DNA of 64,000 nt from Mageeibacillus sp. UBA3781 (GCA_002368805.1 DFFH01000139.1:10753-74752), one strand, 5' to 3'; counted from the stretch's first letter, positions 35,983 through 46,056 are shown. A program made the numbers and translations. Notes: generated from the letters alone by a model not told the origin.

Positions 35983-37338
35983 TTATTTTCCTGCTACGGA
36001 AACATCCGGTATCAGAAGGCTTGGAGACTGGATATGTGATGCTTCCGGAGAGAAGTACTCAACATCATCAGCAAGTTCTTCCACTTTCATCAGCACATCA
36101 AAGAAATTATCCGCAATCGTGATCTGATTTACAGGCTCGGCGATTTTACCGTCACGGATAACGAATCCTTCCGACATCAGAGAGAAATCACCGGAAATCC
36201 CGTTGATCCCGGCATGAAGTCCATAAACCGCGGTAATGTAAATACCGTTTTCCATCTTCTTAAACAGCTCTTCCAGTGTGAGATCACCGGTTTCAAAATG
36301 GAAATTCGCAGGCGAGATACCAAGGCCGTTTTTCCCGCCTCTGGAAGCATTTCCCGTACTCTCCACACCATCCGCGAGTGCAGTCTTGCGGTTATGAAGC
36401 GCCGAGCGGAAAATACCTTTATCGATCAGGACTGTCTTCTTCGTAATAACGCCTTCCGAATCAAAAGGACAGCACAGACGACTTCCCTCGATCATGCCTT
36501 CATCGATCAAGGTGATCTTTTCGTTTGCAATACGCTCACCGATTTTTCCGACAAGACGTGAAAGTCCCTTCTGGATCGCTTCGGCGTTAAAAGCACCCGA
36601 GAATGCAGCAAGAATACTCTTTGCGGCAAACCGGTCGAGAACGATCGGTGTCTTCAGAGAATCCACAGGAGCAGCGCCAAGTTTCGCAATGACATGTTCA
36701 CCAACATATTCGGCGCATTTTTTTGCATCAAATTCGGATCTTTCGCCATAAGACCAGGATTTTCCATATGTCTGAACATCCTCACCGTCTTTCGCACGGC
36801 ATCCGAGATATACAGCGAAATCATTGGTTTGAGTTTCGCAGATCATTCCTTTCGTATTCTGAAGATAGGAAATCGTGCTGGAATAGATGGCATTTGAGTC
36901 ATCCACTGCCTCGATGCGGGAATCGTATCCCAGAAGTTCTTTTTCCATAGAAAGAGCGGCGTCCGCAAGTGTCTGATAGTCGATCTTCGCAAGATCTTCG
37001 GAATAACCGTTAAACTCGGGATACTCCTTCTCCCCTTCAAAAACTGTGATCTCTTCTTTGACTTCCAGAACGCGGCAATTGTCTTTTGCCTGATTTATCA
37101 GGAACGGGATCATATCGGGCTGAATATCTTCCGTATCGGCACTTCCCATCTGTCCGTTAAATAGACCACGGAAAGAGATTCCGGATGAATCCGAATTTTC
37201 AAACTCGATGATCTTACCCTCTCTTGCGGAAACCGACATGGAGTTATCGGAACCATAGTACACTTCCGCCTCGGAGAAGCCTTCCTTCAAAGCCTGTTTA
37301 AGTAATTCATCAATATATTCACGAATCTTATTGTCCAT
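35983..37338 (-). CDS. pmbA: TldE/PmbA-type subunit of the TldD/TldE protease
   Basis: 451 aa. The partner subunit without its own zinc site; together with TldD it trims unfolded peptides and matures some peptide natural products in other bacteria. It shows the family N-terminal half with YYGSDNSMSVSAREGKIIEFE (read in parts) and a C-terminal PmbA half with STGNASRGGKNGLGIS and a GINGISGDFSLMSEGF motif. It follows tldD by 36 bp. It converges with the carboxypeptidase gene one base away; only a weak 5-bp hairpin lies between. Confidence 0.92.
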   Translation of the reverse strand: MDNKIREYIDELLKQALKEGFSEAEVYYGSDNSMSVSAREGKIIEFENSDSSGISFRGLFNGQMGSADTEDIQPDMIPFLINQAKDNCRVLEVKEEITVFEGEKEYPEFNGYSEDLAKIDYQTLADAALSMEKELLGYDSRIEAVDDSNAIYSSTISYLQNTKGMICETQTNDFAVYLGCRAKDGEDVQTYGKSWSYGERSEFDAKKCAEYVGEHVIAKLGAAPVDSLKTPIVLDRFAAKSILAAFSGAFNAEAIQKGLSRLVGKIGERIANEKITLIDEGMIEGSRLCCPFDSEGVITKKTVLIDKGIFRSALHNRKTALADGVESTGNASRGGKNGLGISPANFHFETGDLTLEELFKKMENGIYITAVYGLHAGINGISGDFSLMSEGFVIRDGKIAEPVNQITIADNFFDVLMKVEELADDVEYFSPEASHIQSPSLLIPDVSVAGK

Positions 37339-37374
37339 TTTCTGCTCACCTGTACGATATCATTTGATTTATTA

Positions 37375-38760
37375 TCACGCCTGACCGCCGACAGTGATCT
37401 CGGATACACGGATCGTCGGCTGACCGACATCGACCGGGATATTGCCGCTGACAGATCCGCATACGCCCTGCGCGAGCTTAAGGTCATTTCCGACACGATC
37501 GATATTAAGGAGAACTTCGTTTCCTTTTCCGATCAGGGCAGCGCCTTTAACAGCCTCACAGACCTTTCCGTTTCTGATCATGTATGCTTCATTTACCGCG
37601 AAATTGAATTCTCCGGTGGAGGTATCCACAGATCCTCCGCCCATGCTGGCTGCATAGATGCCGTATTCTGTATCGGCGATGATATCTTCCGGTTTGCTTT
37701 CGCCGTTGGCGATGAAAGTATTCGACATACGGGATGTCGGCGCATATGCATAATTCTGGCGGCGCGAGCATCCGGTGGAAGGTTCATTCATCCTTCTGCT
37801 TCCGATCTTATCGATCAGGTAACTATTCAGGATACCGTCTTTAATAAGAAGGTTCGTGGTCGAAGGTGTACCCTCATCATCGACTTCATAACTGCCCCAT
37901 TCATTGGCGATCTTTGCATCATCATAGGCGGATACGATAGAGCTTGCGATCTTCTGACCTTTTTTCCCTGTGAAATAGGATGACTTAATGCCAACGGCTG
38001 TTGCTTCCAGAGCATGTCCGCACGCTTCATGGAAAATAACTCCGCCGAAACCGTTGCCAATGACGACCGGCATCTTTCCGGAGGGGCATGGTTTGGCATC
38101 GATCATGGTCACTGCGGTCTTAGCGGCTTTTGCAGCAAGTTCATCAAGGTCGAGTCTTTCGAAAAACTCATAACCTTCGCCGCTTCCCGGTGCAAAATAG
38201 CCCTGCTGTTTGTCGTCGTTTGAACTTGCGATCGCCGTGATAGCAACTCTCGTGCGGCAACGGTGATCTTTTACATAAAGCCCGTCAGAATTTGCGATCC
38301 ATACGTCTCTTTCGACATCTGAAGAAGACGCGGAAGTCTGAGTGATCAGATCGGAATATCCCGTCGCAGTCTCGCCTGCTTTTCTCAGTTTATAAACCTT
38401 GTCGGCTTTGGAAACTGAAGTCGGTGAAATCTCAAACTTCTGGGAAAAATACTCGATTTCCGGAGTTAAATAGATCGTCTTGTTATTGGGAGCATCCGTG
38501 AGCGAGGCAGACGCATTTTTTGCCATCTGTATTAGTTTTTCCTCGTGATAAATATCGTTGGAATAAACATATACGCACTTGTCGCCTTCGAGTATGCGGA
38601 TACCGATTCCCATATCCATACTCGCACCGGCACCTTCCACGACTCCGTTAAGAAGCGAAACAGAAGATATTTTACTGCGCTCGATATAGACCTCTGAAAA
38701 ATCTCCTCCTTTAGACAACGCAGCGGATAGGATCCTTTCGATACTTGTTTTGCTTAGCAT
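37375..38760 (-). CDS. tldD: TldD-type metalloprotease subunit
   Basis: 461 aa. The zinc motif HEACGH (His244-Glu245 and His249) lies in VIFHEACGHALEA, the HExxxH signature of TldD. QGVCGSVSGNIPVDVGQPTIRVSE closes the protein as expected (read in parts). Length is normal. GTAGGAGG precedes the ATG. With pmbA downstream it forms the standard heterodimer pair. No ribosomal peptide precursor or modification gene is near, so a general proteolysis role is more likely than microcin maturation. Confidence 0.94.
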   Translation of the reverse strand: MLSKTSIERILSAALSKGGDFSEVYIERSKISSVSLLNGVVEGAGASMDMGIGIRILEGDKCVYVYSNDIYHEEKLIQMAKNASASLTDAPNNKTIYLTPEIEYFSQKFEISPTSVSKADKVYKLRKAGETATGYSDLITQTSASSSDVERDVWIANSDGLYVKDHRCRTRVAITAIASSNDDKQQGYFAPGSGEGYEFFERLDLDELAAKAAKTAVTMIDAKPCPSGKMPVVIGNGFGGVIFHEACGHALEATAVGIKSSYFTGKKGQKIASSIVSAYDDAKIANEWGSYEVDDEGTPSTTNLLIKDGILNSYLIDKIGSRRMNEPSTGCSRRQNYAYAPTSRMSNTFIANGESKPEDIIADTEYGIYAASMGGGSVDTSTGEFNFAVNEAYMIRNGKVCEAVKGAALIGKGNEVLLNIDRVGNDLKLAQGVCGSVSGNIPVDVGQPTIRVSEITVGGQA

Positions 38761-38788
38761 TCAGAAAATGCCTCCTACTAATATGTGA

Positions 38789-40492
38789 TTACTTTTTGTA
38801 CTGTCTTCTTATCTTTTTACTTGTTGTCTTATCAAACTCGGTATCACGGCGAACAACACGCTTGATATGCTTATAGTTCACCAGGTTCTTATTTACCTTT
38901 GACACTTCTTCCTCAAGAAGGGTCTGGATCGCATCATCGTCCGGATTGTCGCCAAGCTGTTTCTTAACTTCATCCATACAGGGGAAAATCGTGGCAGTGA
39001 TGATCACATCATCATTTTCTTCTTCTCCGGATACGAGACACTCCTCAATATAGTCCGAAGAGCAGAGCATCGTCTCGATCTCTTCCGGGAAAACATTCTT
39101 TCCGTTCTTGGCGATGATGACATTTTTCTTTCTTCCGGTGATGATACAGAATCCGTCCTTATCGATAAAACCGAGATCGCCGGTATGATAATAACCGTTC
39201 TCATCGAGGGCTTCCCTGGTTGCTTCCTCGTTCTTATAGTAGCCCAGCATGACATTATCGCCTTTTGCGATAAATTCACCGATACCGTTCTCATCTTTGT
39301 CGATGACCTGAACATCCACATCCGGAAGCGGCAGGCCCGCAGCACGGTTGTTATAGTCACAGTCACGATTAAGTGCCAGGATCGGAGCACACTCTGTAAG
39401 ACCATATCCCTGGATACATCCGAATCCCATATCCTGCATATCCTGCATGATCTGAGGATCGATCGCGGCACCGCCGCAGATGATCAATCGCAGATTCCCG
39501 CCAAAGGTCTCGTGGACCTGCTTAAAGAGCTTTTTGCGCTTATCGATACCGAAGAAAAGAAGGAATTTGCAGAGCTTTCTGCCAAACTCGAATTTTCTGG
39601 CCATCTTCTTTGTCGCTTTTGCTTTGGACATGATGCTTTTATGGAACTTTTCGAGCATCAGCGGAACGACAAGGATAATGGAGACCTTGGACTGCTGCAT
39701 ATTCGGGACGATATAACGGAGACCTTCACATATAGCGATATGGGAGCCGCGGTATACCTGACAAAGGAATCCGCAGGTGCATTCATAAGTGTGATGCAAA
39801 GGAAGCACCGAAAGGAACATGTCATTCTGATCGATATAGCACATCGAACACATGCCCTCGAGGTTTTTGCAGATATTCTTTTGAGAAAGCATTACCGCCT
39901 TACTCTGAGCAGTAGTTCCACTCGTAAAAAGCAGGACAGTCATTGCTTCCCTGTCAAGCGGTGCATCGAGGAAAAGACGGTCTCCGGAATCCAGAAGTTC
40001 CTGGCCCTTGTTCAGGACGTCATAGAAATACTCGACACCTTCTTTGTCCGTTTTATCCATGCAGATATAATCTTTCACACCCGGGATCTGATCCTTGATC
40101 TCATCAAGGACTTTCTGCTTGGAGGAGGAATATATAATACAGTTTACTTCCGCACGGTTCAGGCAGCTGGCCACCTCATCCGGCGGTAATTCCTTATCGA
40201 GCGGAACGACAATGCCGGTACCATTAGTAGTTGCCAGATAGGAGATATACCACTCATATCTTGTCTCCGCCAAAATAGCAACACGGGATCCGAGACCGCA
40301 TAGATGCGAAAGTCCTGTTCCCATCGCCTGAACAGCCGTATTATACTCGTTAAAGGTATGGTATTCGTAGTCACCGCCTCTAACTTTTTTGTAATAAAAC
40401 AGAGGAAGATCTCCATACAGCTCAGTACTCTGCTTGAGCATATCACGGAGATCTTCTATATGGCGCACATCATATAGTGGAATATTCTTCAT
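38789..40492 (-). CDS. AMP-dependent acyl-CoA synthetase (long-chain fatty acid type)
   Basis: 567 aa. It activates a carboxylic acid to acyl-AMP and then to acyl-CoA. The P-loop is LLFTSGTTAQSKAVMLSQ (about residues 187-204). GYGLTECAP, YYHTGDLGFIDKDGF and the terminal TSKKIRR with the A10 lysine follow the ANL order. The closest look is to the long-chain ligases (FadD/Faa-like). In an anaerobe of this type it probably recycles fatty acids into membrane lipid, which is inference. It has its own promoter upstream. Confidence 0.88.
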   Translation of the reverse strand: MKNIPLYDVRHIEDLRDMLKQSTELYGDLPLFYYKKVRGGDYEYHTFNEYNTAVQAMGTGLSHLCGLGSRVAILAETRYEWYISYLATTNGTGIVVPLDKELPPDEVASCLNRAEVNCIIYSSSKQKVLDEIKDQIPGVKDYICMDKTDKEGVEYFYDVLNKGQELLDSGDRLFLDAPLDREAMTVLLFTSGTTAQSKAVMLSQKNICKNLEGMCSMCYIDQNDMFLSVLPLHHTYECTCGFLCQVYRGSHIAICEGLRYIVPNMQQSKVSIILVVPLMLEKFHKSIMSKAKATKKMARKFEFGRKLCKFLLFFGIDKRKKLFKQVHETFGGNLRLIICGGAAIDPQIMQDMQDMGFGCIQGYGLTECAPILALNRDCDYNNRAAGLPLPDVDVQVIDKDENGIGEFIAKGDNVMLGYYKNEEATREALDENGYYHTGDLGFIDKDGFCIITGRKKNVIIAKNGKNVFPEEIETMLCSSDYIEECLVSGEEENDDVIITATIFPCMDEVKKQLGDNPDDDAIQTLLEEEVSKVNKNLVNYKHIKRVVRRDTEFDKTTSKKIRRQYKK

Positions 40493-40552
40493 AAAAGCGA
40501 TCCTCGCGTTTCCTGAAATATTGGCAAAACTCTTTGATTTACCAACAATTCA

Positions 40553-40581
40553 AGTATATCGAATTGTGCTTTTTTATACAA
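40553..40581 (-). promoter_or_regulatory. Probable promoter of the acyl-CoA synthetase gene
   Basis: On the minus strand TTGTAT and TATACT are 17 bp apart, about 60 bp before the start codon. Confidence 0.6.
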
Positions 40582-40641
40582 GGATTAAAGAAGAAATCCC
40601 GATCGGTGCAACACTTGTTACATCTATTTGTGAGGGTAATG

Positions 40642-41217
40642 CTAAAGCTTTTTCGGTATCTGATATTTTCGAAGTGCCGCGCGGCATTTCTTATAGTCCG
40701 GGCAATATCTGGAGACCTGTGCCCAGAATGCAGGCGAATGATTCATCTGATAAAGATGAGAAAGCTCGTGGATCAGAACATAGTCAAACAGCTCCGTTTC
40801 GACATCGAGCAGATAGACATTCAGGGATATGTTTCCATTTGCAGAACAAGAGCCCCATCGGGATGTCATATTCCGCACCGAGATCCGGACCGGCTTTTTC
40901 CCGTCATATACTGCCAGAAAAGCACTTGCCCTGGCTTTTATGATCCTTGCTTTCCGCTTCTGCTCCACGGCATCGATATAGGGAAGTTTGATCCGATCAG
41001 CAAGTTTTGCCTGATGCTTGATGATCCACTCGTGATTCGATTCGACAAACTTGTCGATGTCCTTTAGTGACATATATTTCGGCGCAAAAGCACACACCCG
41101 TCCATCGTCATCCAGTGCGATCTTGAGTCTGCGGCGTTTGCCGTAGGTGATCAGAACCGGAAGGCGATGAACAGACGTGATGTATTCTCTGGTAGTGCTT
41201 TTCGGAGAAGATGGCAC
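40642..41217 (-). CDS. YgjP-like (DUF45, M48-type) zinc metallopeptidase
   Basis: 191 aa if started at GTG 41217, with AGGAAGAAG upstream and the pyrE stop just before; a TTG at 41289 would run 68 bp into pyrE without a site and is not preferred. The zinc motif is in LIHELSHLYQMNHSPAFW, followed by VSRYCPDYKKCRAAL, the typical DUF45 C-terminus. RWGSCSANGNISLN is the characteristic strand before it. It is cytosolic and its substrate is unknown. Through its position it is probably the last gene of the pyr transcript. Confidence 0.85.
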   Translation of the reverse strand: MPSSPKSTTREYITSVHRLPVLITYGKRRRLKIALDDDGRVCAFAPKYMSLKDIDKFVESNHEWIIKHQAKLADRIKLPYIDAVEQKRKARIIKARASAFLAVYDGKKPVRISVRNMTSRWGSCSANGNISLNVYLLDVETELFDYVLIHELSHLYQMNHSPAFWAQVSRYCPDYKKCRAALRKYQIPKKL

Positions 41218-41221
41218 AGGA

Positions 41222-42079
41222 TTAACTTCTTCCTGGTACGTATCCGCGGGAGATCGCCATTTCAGCTCTCTGCTTCGGCTTGCCGCCAAGAGCGATCTGC
41301 TCGTCGATAAAATCAGGATGTGCGGTAAGGAATGCCTTCATATAATCGATCGGGTTTTCCATGAAATGAGCAACCATATCTCGCTGTGCACTCGTGAGGA
41401 TGCCTTTGTTGACGCCTTCATCAAAGAGCGGAAGCTCGATCTTGGCAAAGGTGTACATGTTTACGCCCTCTTTTGCAAGATTTGCTTCACCGCCCTGGAG
41501 ACGGTCAATGACTGCGATGGTGTCCTTGATTTCGGCACCAACACCGCGGATCGACGGGATCCATGCATTCGTGTAAGACGAAGCTTCGGTGATCAGGTCA
41601 GCAATATGGAGTGATACTTTGCCGGAAAGATCCCCCTCACCTACTTTTACAGCATCCTCTTCAACATTGCGGGAGAAGTATGTCTCGCCGTCTTTGAAGA
41701 TGGAAAGATGCGGCTTTCCGAGAATGTATGCCGGCATCAGGGAGAAGAAATAATCACGGCGCTCACCACCGGAAATAATATCGAAATCGAGTTCTTTTGC
41801 CTTTTCAACAATAAGATCGATGACCATCTTATACGATTCCGACGTCTCATACTGTTTCTTGACAAACTCAAGGATCGTCGAGAGGAATTTCGTACGGTCA
41901 CCGGAAGCGGATTTCTCGATCAGCGCGAGAAGCTCATTTGCTTTTTCTTCCGATTCGATAAGAAAGTGCGTGTTCACATAGAATGGACCGAGTGTTCCGG
42001 ATGCATACCAGAACGGCTTTTCCGGGTCGCTTACGCGAACGGCATTAGTTTCAAAAAGATAATCTGTGATCGATTTCAT
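41222..42079 (-). CDS. pyrE: Orotate phosphoribosyltransferase-like protein, divergent long form
   Basis: 285 aa. Its place at the end of pyrR-B-C-F-K-D, where no other gene supplies the step orotate plus PRPP to OMP, supports PyrE. GTLGPFYVNTHF matches the OPRT N-terminus. DIISGGERRDYFFSLMPAYILGKP matches the first PRTase-fold core (read in parts). The usual PRPP loop, VxxxDDVITTGGS, is replaced by SLHIADLITEASSY, which lacks the acidic pair and the TTGGS. An insertion of about 60 residues and a C-terminal extension make it longer than the common 200-220 aa. Catalysis by this form is likely from context but not shown by the motif. Confidence 0.72.
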   Translation of the reverse strand: MKSITDYLFETNAVRVSDPEKPFWYASGTLGPFYVNTHFLIESEEKANELLALIEKSASGDRTKFLSTILEFVKKQYETSESYKMVIDLIVEKAKELDFDIISGGERRDYFFSLMPAYILGKPHLSIFKDGETYFSRNVEEDAVKVGEGDLSGKVSLHIADLITEASSYTNAWIPSIRGVGAEIKDTIAVIDRLQGGEANLAKEGVNMYTFAKIELPLFDEGVNKGILTSAQRDMVAHFMENPIDYMKAFLTAHPDFIDEQIALGGKPKQRAEMAISRGYVPGRS

Positions 42080-42082
42080 GTT

Positions 42083-43000
42083 TTACCTCCACAATTCAAG
42101 TGTGCCTGTTAAAGACGAAAGTTCATCAATTTGATTTTGTTTGCAGTATTTCTCAAGCTCTTCGATGATCTCGACAGGACGAGTCGGATGCACAAGTGTG
42201 ATCGTACCGAGTTCCACGGCAGATGCGCCTGCGATCATAAACTCGAGGACATCTTCATAGGTGGAGATGCCGCCGCAGCCGACGACCGGGATCTTGACTG
42301 CATCATAAATATCGTGGACCATACGAAGCGCCACCGGCTTTACACAAGGACCGGAAAGTCCGCCGGTATTGTTATGCAGAAGAGGTCTTCTCGTTCTTAT
42401 ATCGATAGACATACCCAGCATGGTATTGATGGCAACCACCGCATCCGCACCGCCAGCTTCTGCGCCCTTAGCCGTTTCAGCTATGGATGTTACATTTGGT
42501 GTCAGTTTGATCCACAGAGGAAGCTCTGTTCTCTTCCGGAGATCGGAAACAAGAGCTTCGATCGCTATCGGAGAGGATCCGATGACCATGCAGCCCTCTT
42601 TAACATTCGGGCAGGAAAAATTCAGTTCCAGTGCATCGATCTTGTCTTTGTACGGGTCAAGTTTTTCGACCATAGCGATATAGTCTTCATTTGAATGACC
42701 GGCAACGTTAACGACTACACCGGCGCCACTATCGACCATATAATCAAGTTCTGTTGCAAGGAAAGCATCGACTCCGGGATTCTGAAGACCGACACAGTTC
42801 AGCATTCCAGACGGTGTCTCGGCTACTCTGACTCCCTGGTTACCATCTCTCGGAAGAAGCGTCAGGCCCTTTGAAGAAAGAGCTCCGAGCTCAGAAAGAT
42901 CCATATATTCGGACAATTCCCTGCCGAAACCACAAGTGCCGGACGCAAGTATGATCGGGTTTTTGAGATCAACATTACCTACTTTTACGGAAATACTCAC
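42083..43000 (-). CDS. pyrD: Dihydroorotate dehydrogenase, class 1B catalytic subunit
   Basis: 305 aa FMN enzyme oxidising dihydroorotate to orotate. It shows NPIILASGTCGFG, KGLTL, LNCVGLQNPGVDAF, and the catalytic-Cys region LELNFSCPNVKEGC (about residues 127-140). VVGCGGISTYEDVLEFMIAGASAVELGT is the FMN phosphate site (read in parts). Its ATG overlaps the stop of pyrK by 4 bp, fitting a heterotetramer that uses NAD+ through PyrK. Confidence 0.97.
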   Translation of the reverse strand: MSISVKVGNVDLKNPIILASGTCGFGRELSEYMDLSELGALSSKGLTLLPRDGNQGVRVAETPSGMLNCVGLQNPGVDAFLATELDYMVDSGAGVVVNVAGHSNEDYIAMVEKLDPYKDKIDALELNFSCPNVKEGCMVIGSSPIAIEALVSDLRKRTELPLWIKLTPNVTSIAETAKGAEAGGADAVVAINTMLGMSIDIRTRRPLLHNNTGGLSGPCVKPVALRMVHDIYDAVKIPVVGCGGISTYEDVLEFMIAGASAVELGTITLVHPTRPVEIIEELEKYCKQNQIDELSSLTGTLELWR

Positions 43001-43779
43001 CAGATCACCTCCTCAGCCTTAAATACGGGGCCATCTTTGCAACATCTTTTATGTACGAATTCCTTGCCTTCCTGTTCTGCCTTGATCTTGCAGACACATA
43101 CCAGACAGGCGCCGATGCCGCAAGCCATTCTCTGTTCAAGAGAAACATAACAAGTCAGGCCTTTTGCCTGAGCCCATTCGGATACTTTTCTCATCATGAT
43201 ACCCGGGCCGACGACCATAACTGTCACATCGGAGAGTTCTTTTTCATCCATGGTGTCCAGATATGCCATGACGTTTCCCTTTACTCCGAGATCTCCGGCA
43301 TCTGTTGTTACATGGAAATCATTACAAGCGCAGGAGAATTGATCATACAGGAATGCGTCATTTTTACAGCGGTATCCGTTAACGACCTGACAGGGGATGT
43401 CGTTTTCTCTTGCATACTGAGCAGCAAAATAAATCGGGAAAATACCTGTTCCTCCGCCAACCAGAAGGAGTTTCTTTACACCTTCAAAAGAGAAACCATT
43501 TCCAAGAGGCCCGAGGACCGTGAACATCTCCCCTTCCTTGGCCGTGATGATCTTCTCCGTTCCTTTTCCGACTTTTCTTACACCGACACTAAAGGTATTT
43601 GTTTCTCTATCTACAGACATGATTCCGAAAGGCCTCTTCAGGAAGTAAGCGCAGGACAGATTTACGAACTGTCCCGGCTTTGCCGACGAAGCGATCTCCG
43701 GGCATTCAAAAGTCAGTACCGCACATGTTTCTCCCAGCAGTTCTTTTTTGATCAGCTTTATACTGTACTCTTGTTTCAT
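42997..43779 (-). CDS. pyrK: Dihydroorotate dehydrogenase electron-transfer subunit
   Basis: 260 aa with an FAD-binding barrel (KPGQFVNLSC, RPFGIMSV), an NAD domain (LLLVGGGTGIFPIYFAA) and a C-terminal 2Fe-2S site CGIGACLVCVC followed by CCKDGPVF. It carries electrons from PyrD to NAD+. Length is normal. Confidence 0.97.
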   Translation of the reverse strand: MKQEYSIKLIKKELLGETCAVLTFECPEIASSAKPGQFVNLSCAYFLKRPFGIMSVDRETNTFSVGVRKVGKGTEKIITAKEGEMFTVLGPLGNGFSFEGVKKLLLVGGGTGIFPIYFAAQYARENDIPCQVVNGYRCKNDAFLYDQFSCACNDFHVTTDAGDLGVKGNVMAYLDTMDEKELSDVTVMVVGPGIMMRKVSEWAQAKGLTCYVSLEQRMACGIGACLVCVCKIKAEQEGKEFVHKRCCKDGPVFKAEEVIW

Positions 43780-43796
43780 TTTATTTCCTCACAGAA

Positions 43797-44813
43797 TCAG
43801 GCTTCCGCGGAAGCTTTGATCGCGTTATTCAGATCTTCACGCATACGAAGTGCTTCTTCTCTGGTTGCTCTCTGGAAACCGAGAAGCGGCGCACCGGAAG
43901 GTCCGTGCATCTGTGTCAGTTCCATCGGCTCGATGTCAGCTCTCTTCTTCCAGGCACACATCAGACTTCTGGAAGCATTTACGATTCCGCCCTTACCGTT
44001 CACAAAAGATGCAACTGCATCCTTTCCGGAACCGCCCTGCGCACCATATCCGGGTACGAGGATCAATGCGTGCGGCATGATTTTTCTGGCTTTTACAGCC
44101 TGCTCCGGCCATGTAGCACCGACTACCGCACCAACAGACGAGAACCCGCATTCTCCGATGAGTTCCTGACCCCATTTCTCAACATTTTCAGCCATGGCTT
44201 CAAATACCTGACGGCCATCTTCGAGTTTCAGATCCTGAAGATCACCGGCAGAAGGATTTGATGTTCTTACGAGAACATAGAGACCCTTGCCCTTTTCTTT
44301 GGCAACATCCATAAATGGCTTGATGCCATCGATGCCGAGGTAGCCGTTTACAGTGATACAGTCGCAGTCAAACATGCAGGCTGTCGTATCATTGATGATC
44401 TTGGTCTCACCGATGATCGCATTCGCATACGCGGTAGCTGTTGTTCCGATATCATTTCTCTTGGCATCAGCAATAACGAGCATGCCTTTATCATGTGCAT
44501 ACTGAATGGTCTTGCGAAGTGCCATAATACCGTGAATGCCGTACATTTCATAATAAGCGAACTGCGGCTTGATCGCCGGAATAATGTCATATACAGAATC
44601 GATCAGAAGGCGGTTATAATCAAAGATCGCCATTCCGGTCGCCATCTGCATATTTGCCGGCTGACCGCTCTTCTCCTCATGATCTTTGGCTTCTTTGAGC
44701 CATTCATTCAGCATATCTGAGGGAAGGTACTCCAGTTTCGGATCCAGTCCCATTACTGTCGGGTTATTGCACTCCTCAATTCTCTTGGTAAGTCTGTCAG
44801 CGAAGTTCGTCAT
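43797..44813 (-). CDS. pyrF: Orotidine-5'-phosphate decarboxylase, type 2
   Basis: 338 aa. Converts OMP to UMP. The catalytic Lys/Asp array is in VIADAKRNDIGTTA, with the N-terminal VMGLDPKLEYLP and the phosphate-binding LVPGYGAQGGSGKDA. The length and these motifs fit the longer type 2 family, not the 230-aa Bacillus form. It overlaps pyrC by 17 bp. Confidence 0.95.
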   Translation of the reverse strand: MTNFADRLTKRIEECNNPTVMGLDPKLEYLPSDMLNEWLKEAKDHEEKSGQPANMQMATGMAIFDYNRLLIDSVYDIIPAIKPQFAYYEMYGIHGIMALRKTIQYAHDKGMLVIADAKRNDIGTTATAYANAIIGETKIINDTTACMFDCDCITVNGYLGIDGIKPFMDVAKEKGKGLYVLVRTSNPSAGDLQDLKLEDGRQVFEAMAENVEKWGQELIGECGFSSVGAVVGATWPEQAVKARKIMPHALILVPGYGAQGGSGKDAVASFVNGKGGIVNASRSLMCAWKKRADIEPMELTQMHGPSGAPLLGFQRATREEALRMREDLNNAIKASAEA

Positions 44814-46056
44814 ATGTTATCTTTCCTCCTGCGATCGTAAGTTTTACACGGCCTGTAAGCTCATCTCCGATATAAGGAGAATTAGCGGACTTGCTCAAGA
44901 TCTCTTCCTTAGTATATACAAAGGTCTCATTCAGGTCTGCAAGCATAACATCTGCCGGCATTCCCTTCTCCAATGTTCCTCTTCCGAGTTTTAAGATGGA
45001 AGAAGGATTTACTGTCATGGTCTTGATCATGTCAGCAAGAGAGATCAGGCCGGTCTTGACCAGATAAGTATAACCTACAGCAAATGCGGTTTCAAAACCA
45101 ATGATACCGTTATTTGCCAGAGAGAACTCGATATCTTTTTCATCAATATGATGTGGCGCGTGATCTGTTACGATACAGTCGATCGTACCATCCTTGAGGC
45201 CTTCAATGACTGCAAGGCGGTCATCCTCGGTACGAAGCGGCGGATTCATCTTGAAATTCGTGTCATATGTCTGGCAAGCTTCTTCAGTCAAAGAGAAATA
45301 ATGCGGGCAGGTCTCACAAGTGACCTTCACGCCCCTCTTTTTCGCCTGGCGGATGATCTCGATTCCACGCTTTGTGCTGACATGGCAGATATGGATCGGC
45401 ATATCAAGATACTCCGCCGTCTGAATATCACGGGAGATCATGATCTCCTCTGCAATCGCAGGTATTCCACGAAGACCAAGTGCAGTTGAGATCGCGCCTT
45501 CGTTCATCGCGCCTTCGGAAATAGACATTTCTTCACAGTGATTAAGTACCGGAAGGTCAAAATCCGATGAATACTCAAGCACCTTTTTCAAAAGGTTTGC
45601 TGTAGCAATCGGCTTTCCGTCATCAGATACGGCCACGATCCCGGCTTCTTTCATAAGTCCCATCTCCGCGATTTCTTTTCCGGCAAGGCCCTTGCTGGCC
45701 GCACCGATCGGGAATACGTTACATGAACCTACCTGTTCCGCTTTTCTTAAAATGCCTTCAACAACTGCGGCGTTATCACATACAGGGTTTGTGTTCGGCA
45801 TGCAGCATACGCTTGTAAATCCGCCTTTCGCTGCACTTTTCGTACCGGATTTAATATCCTCTCTATACTCATACCCCGGTTCACGGAGGTGACAATGCAT
45901 ATCCACAAGACCCGGGAATACCGTAAGTCCTTTTGCATCAATGACTTCATCCGCATCACCGGAGATCTTATCGGTAAAAACGCCATTCTCGATATAAATC
46001 GTAACAGTTTCATCTGAAGCGAAGTGCTTCGCGTTTCTTATCTCAATTGTTTTCAT
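44797..46056 (-). CDS. pyrC: Dihydroorotase, class I
   Basis: 419 aa amidohydrolase that cyclises carbamoyl aspartate. Metal ligands are in VDMHCHLREPGYE (about residues 53-65), with VLNHCEE, HICHVSTKRG and IVTDHAPH further on. A carboxylated-Lys or Asp bridging position follows class I. Its ATG lies 14 bp inside pyrB, so translation is coupled. Confidence 0.96.
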   Translation of the reverse strand: MKTIEIRNAKHFASDETVTIYIENGVFTDKISGDADEVIDAKGLTVFPGLVDMHCHLREPGYEYREDIKSGTKSAAKGGFTSVCCMPNTNPVCDNAAVVEGILRKAEQVGSCNVFPIGAASKGLAGKEIAEMGLMKEAGIVAVSDDGKPIATANLLKKVLEYSSDFDLPVLNHCEEMSISEGAMNEGAISTALGLRGIPAIAEEIMISRDIQTAEYLDMPIHICHVSTKRGIEIIRQAKKRGVKVTCETCPHYFSLTEEACQTYDTNFKMNPPLRTEDDRLAVIEGLKDGTIDCIVTDHAPHHIDEKDIEFSLANNGIIGFETAFAVGYTYLVKTGLISLADMIKTMTVNPSSILKLGRGTLEKGMPADVMLADLNETFVYTKEEILSKSANSPYIGDELTGRVKLTIAGGKITYDELR

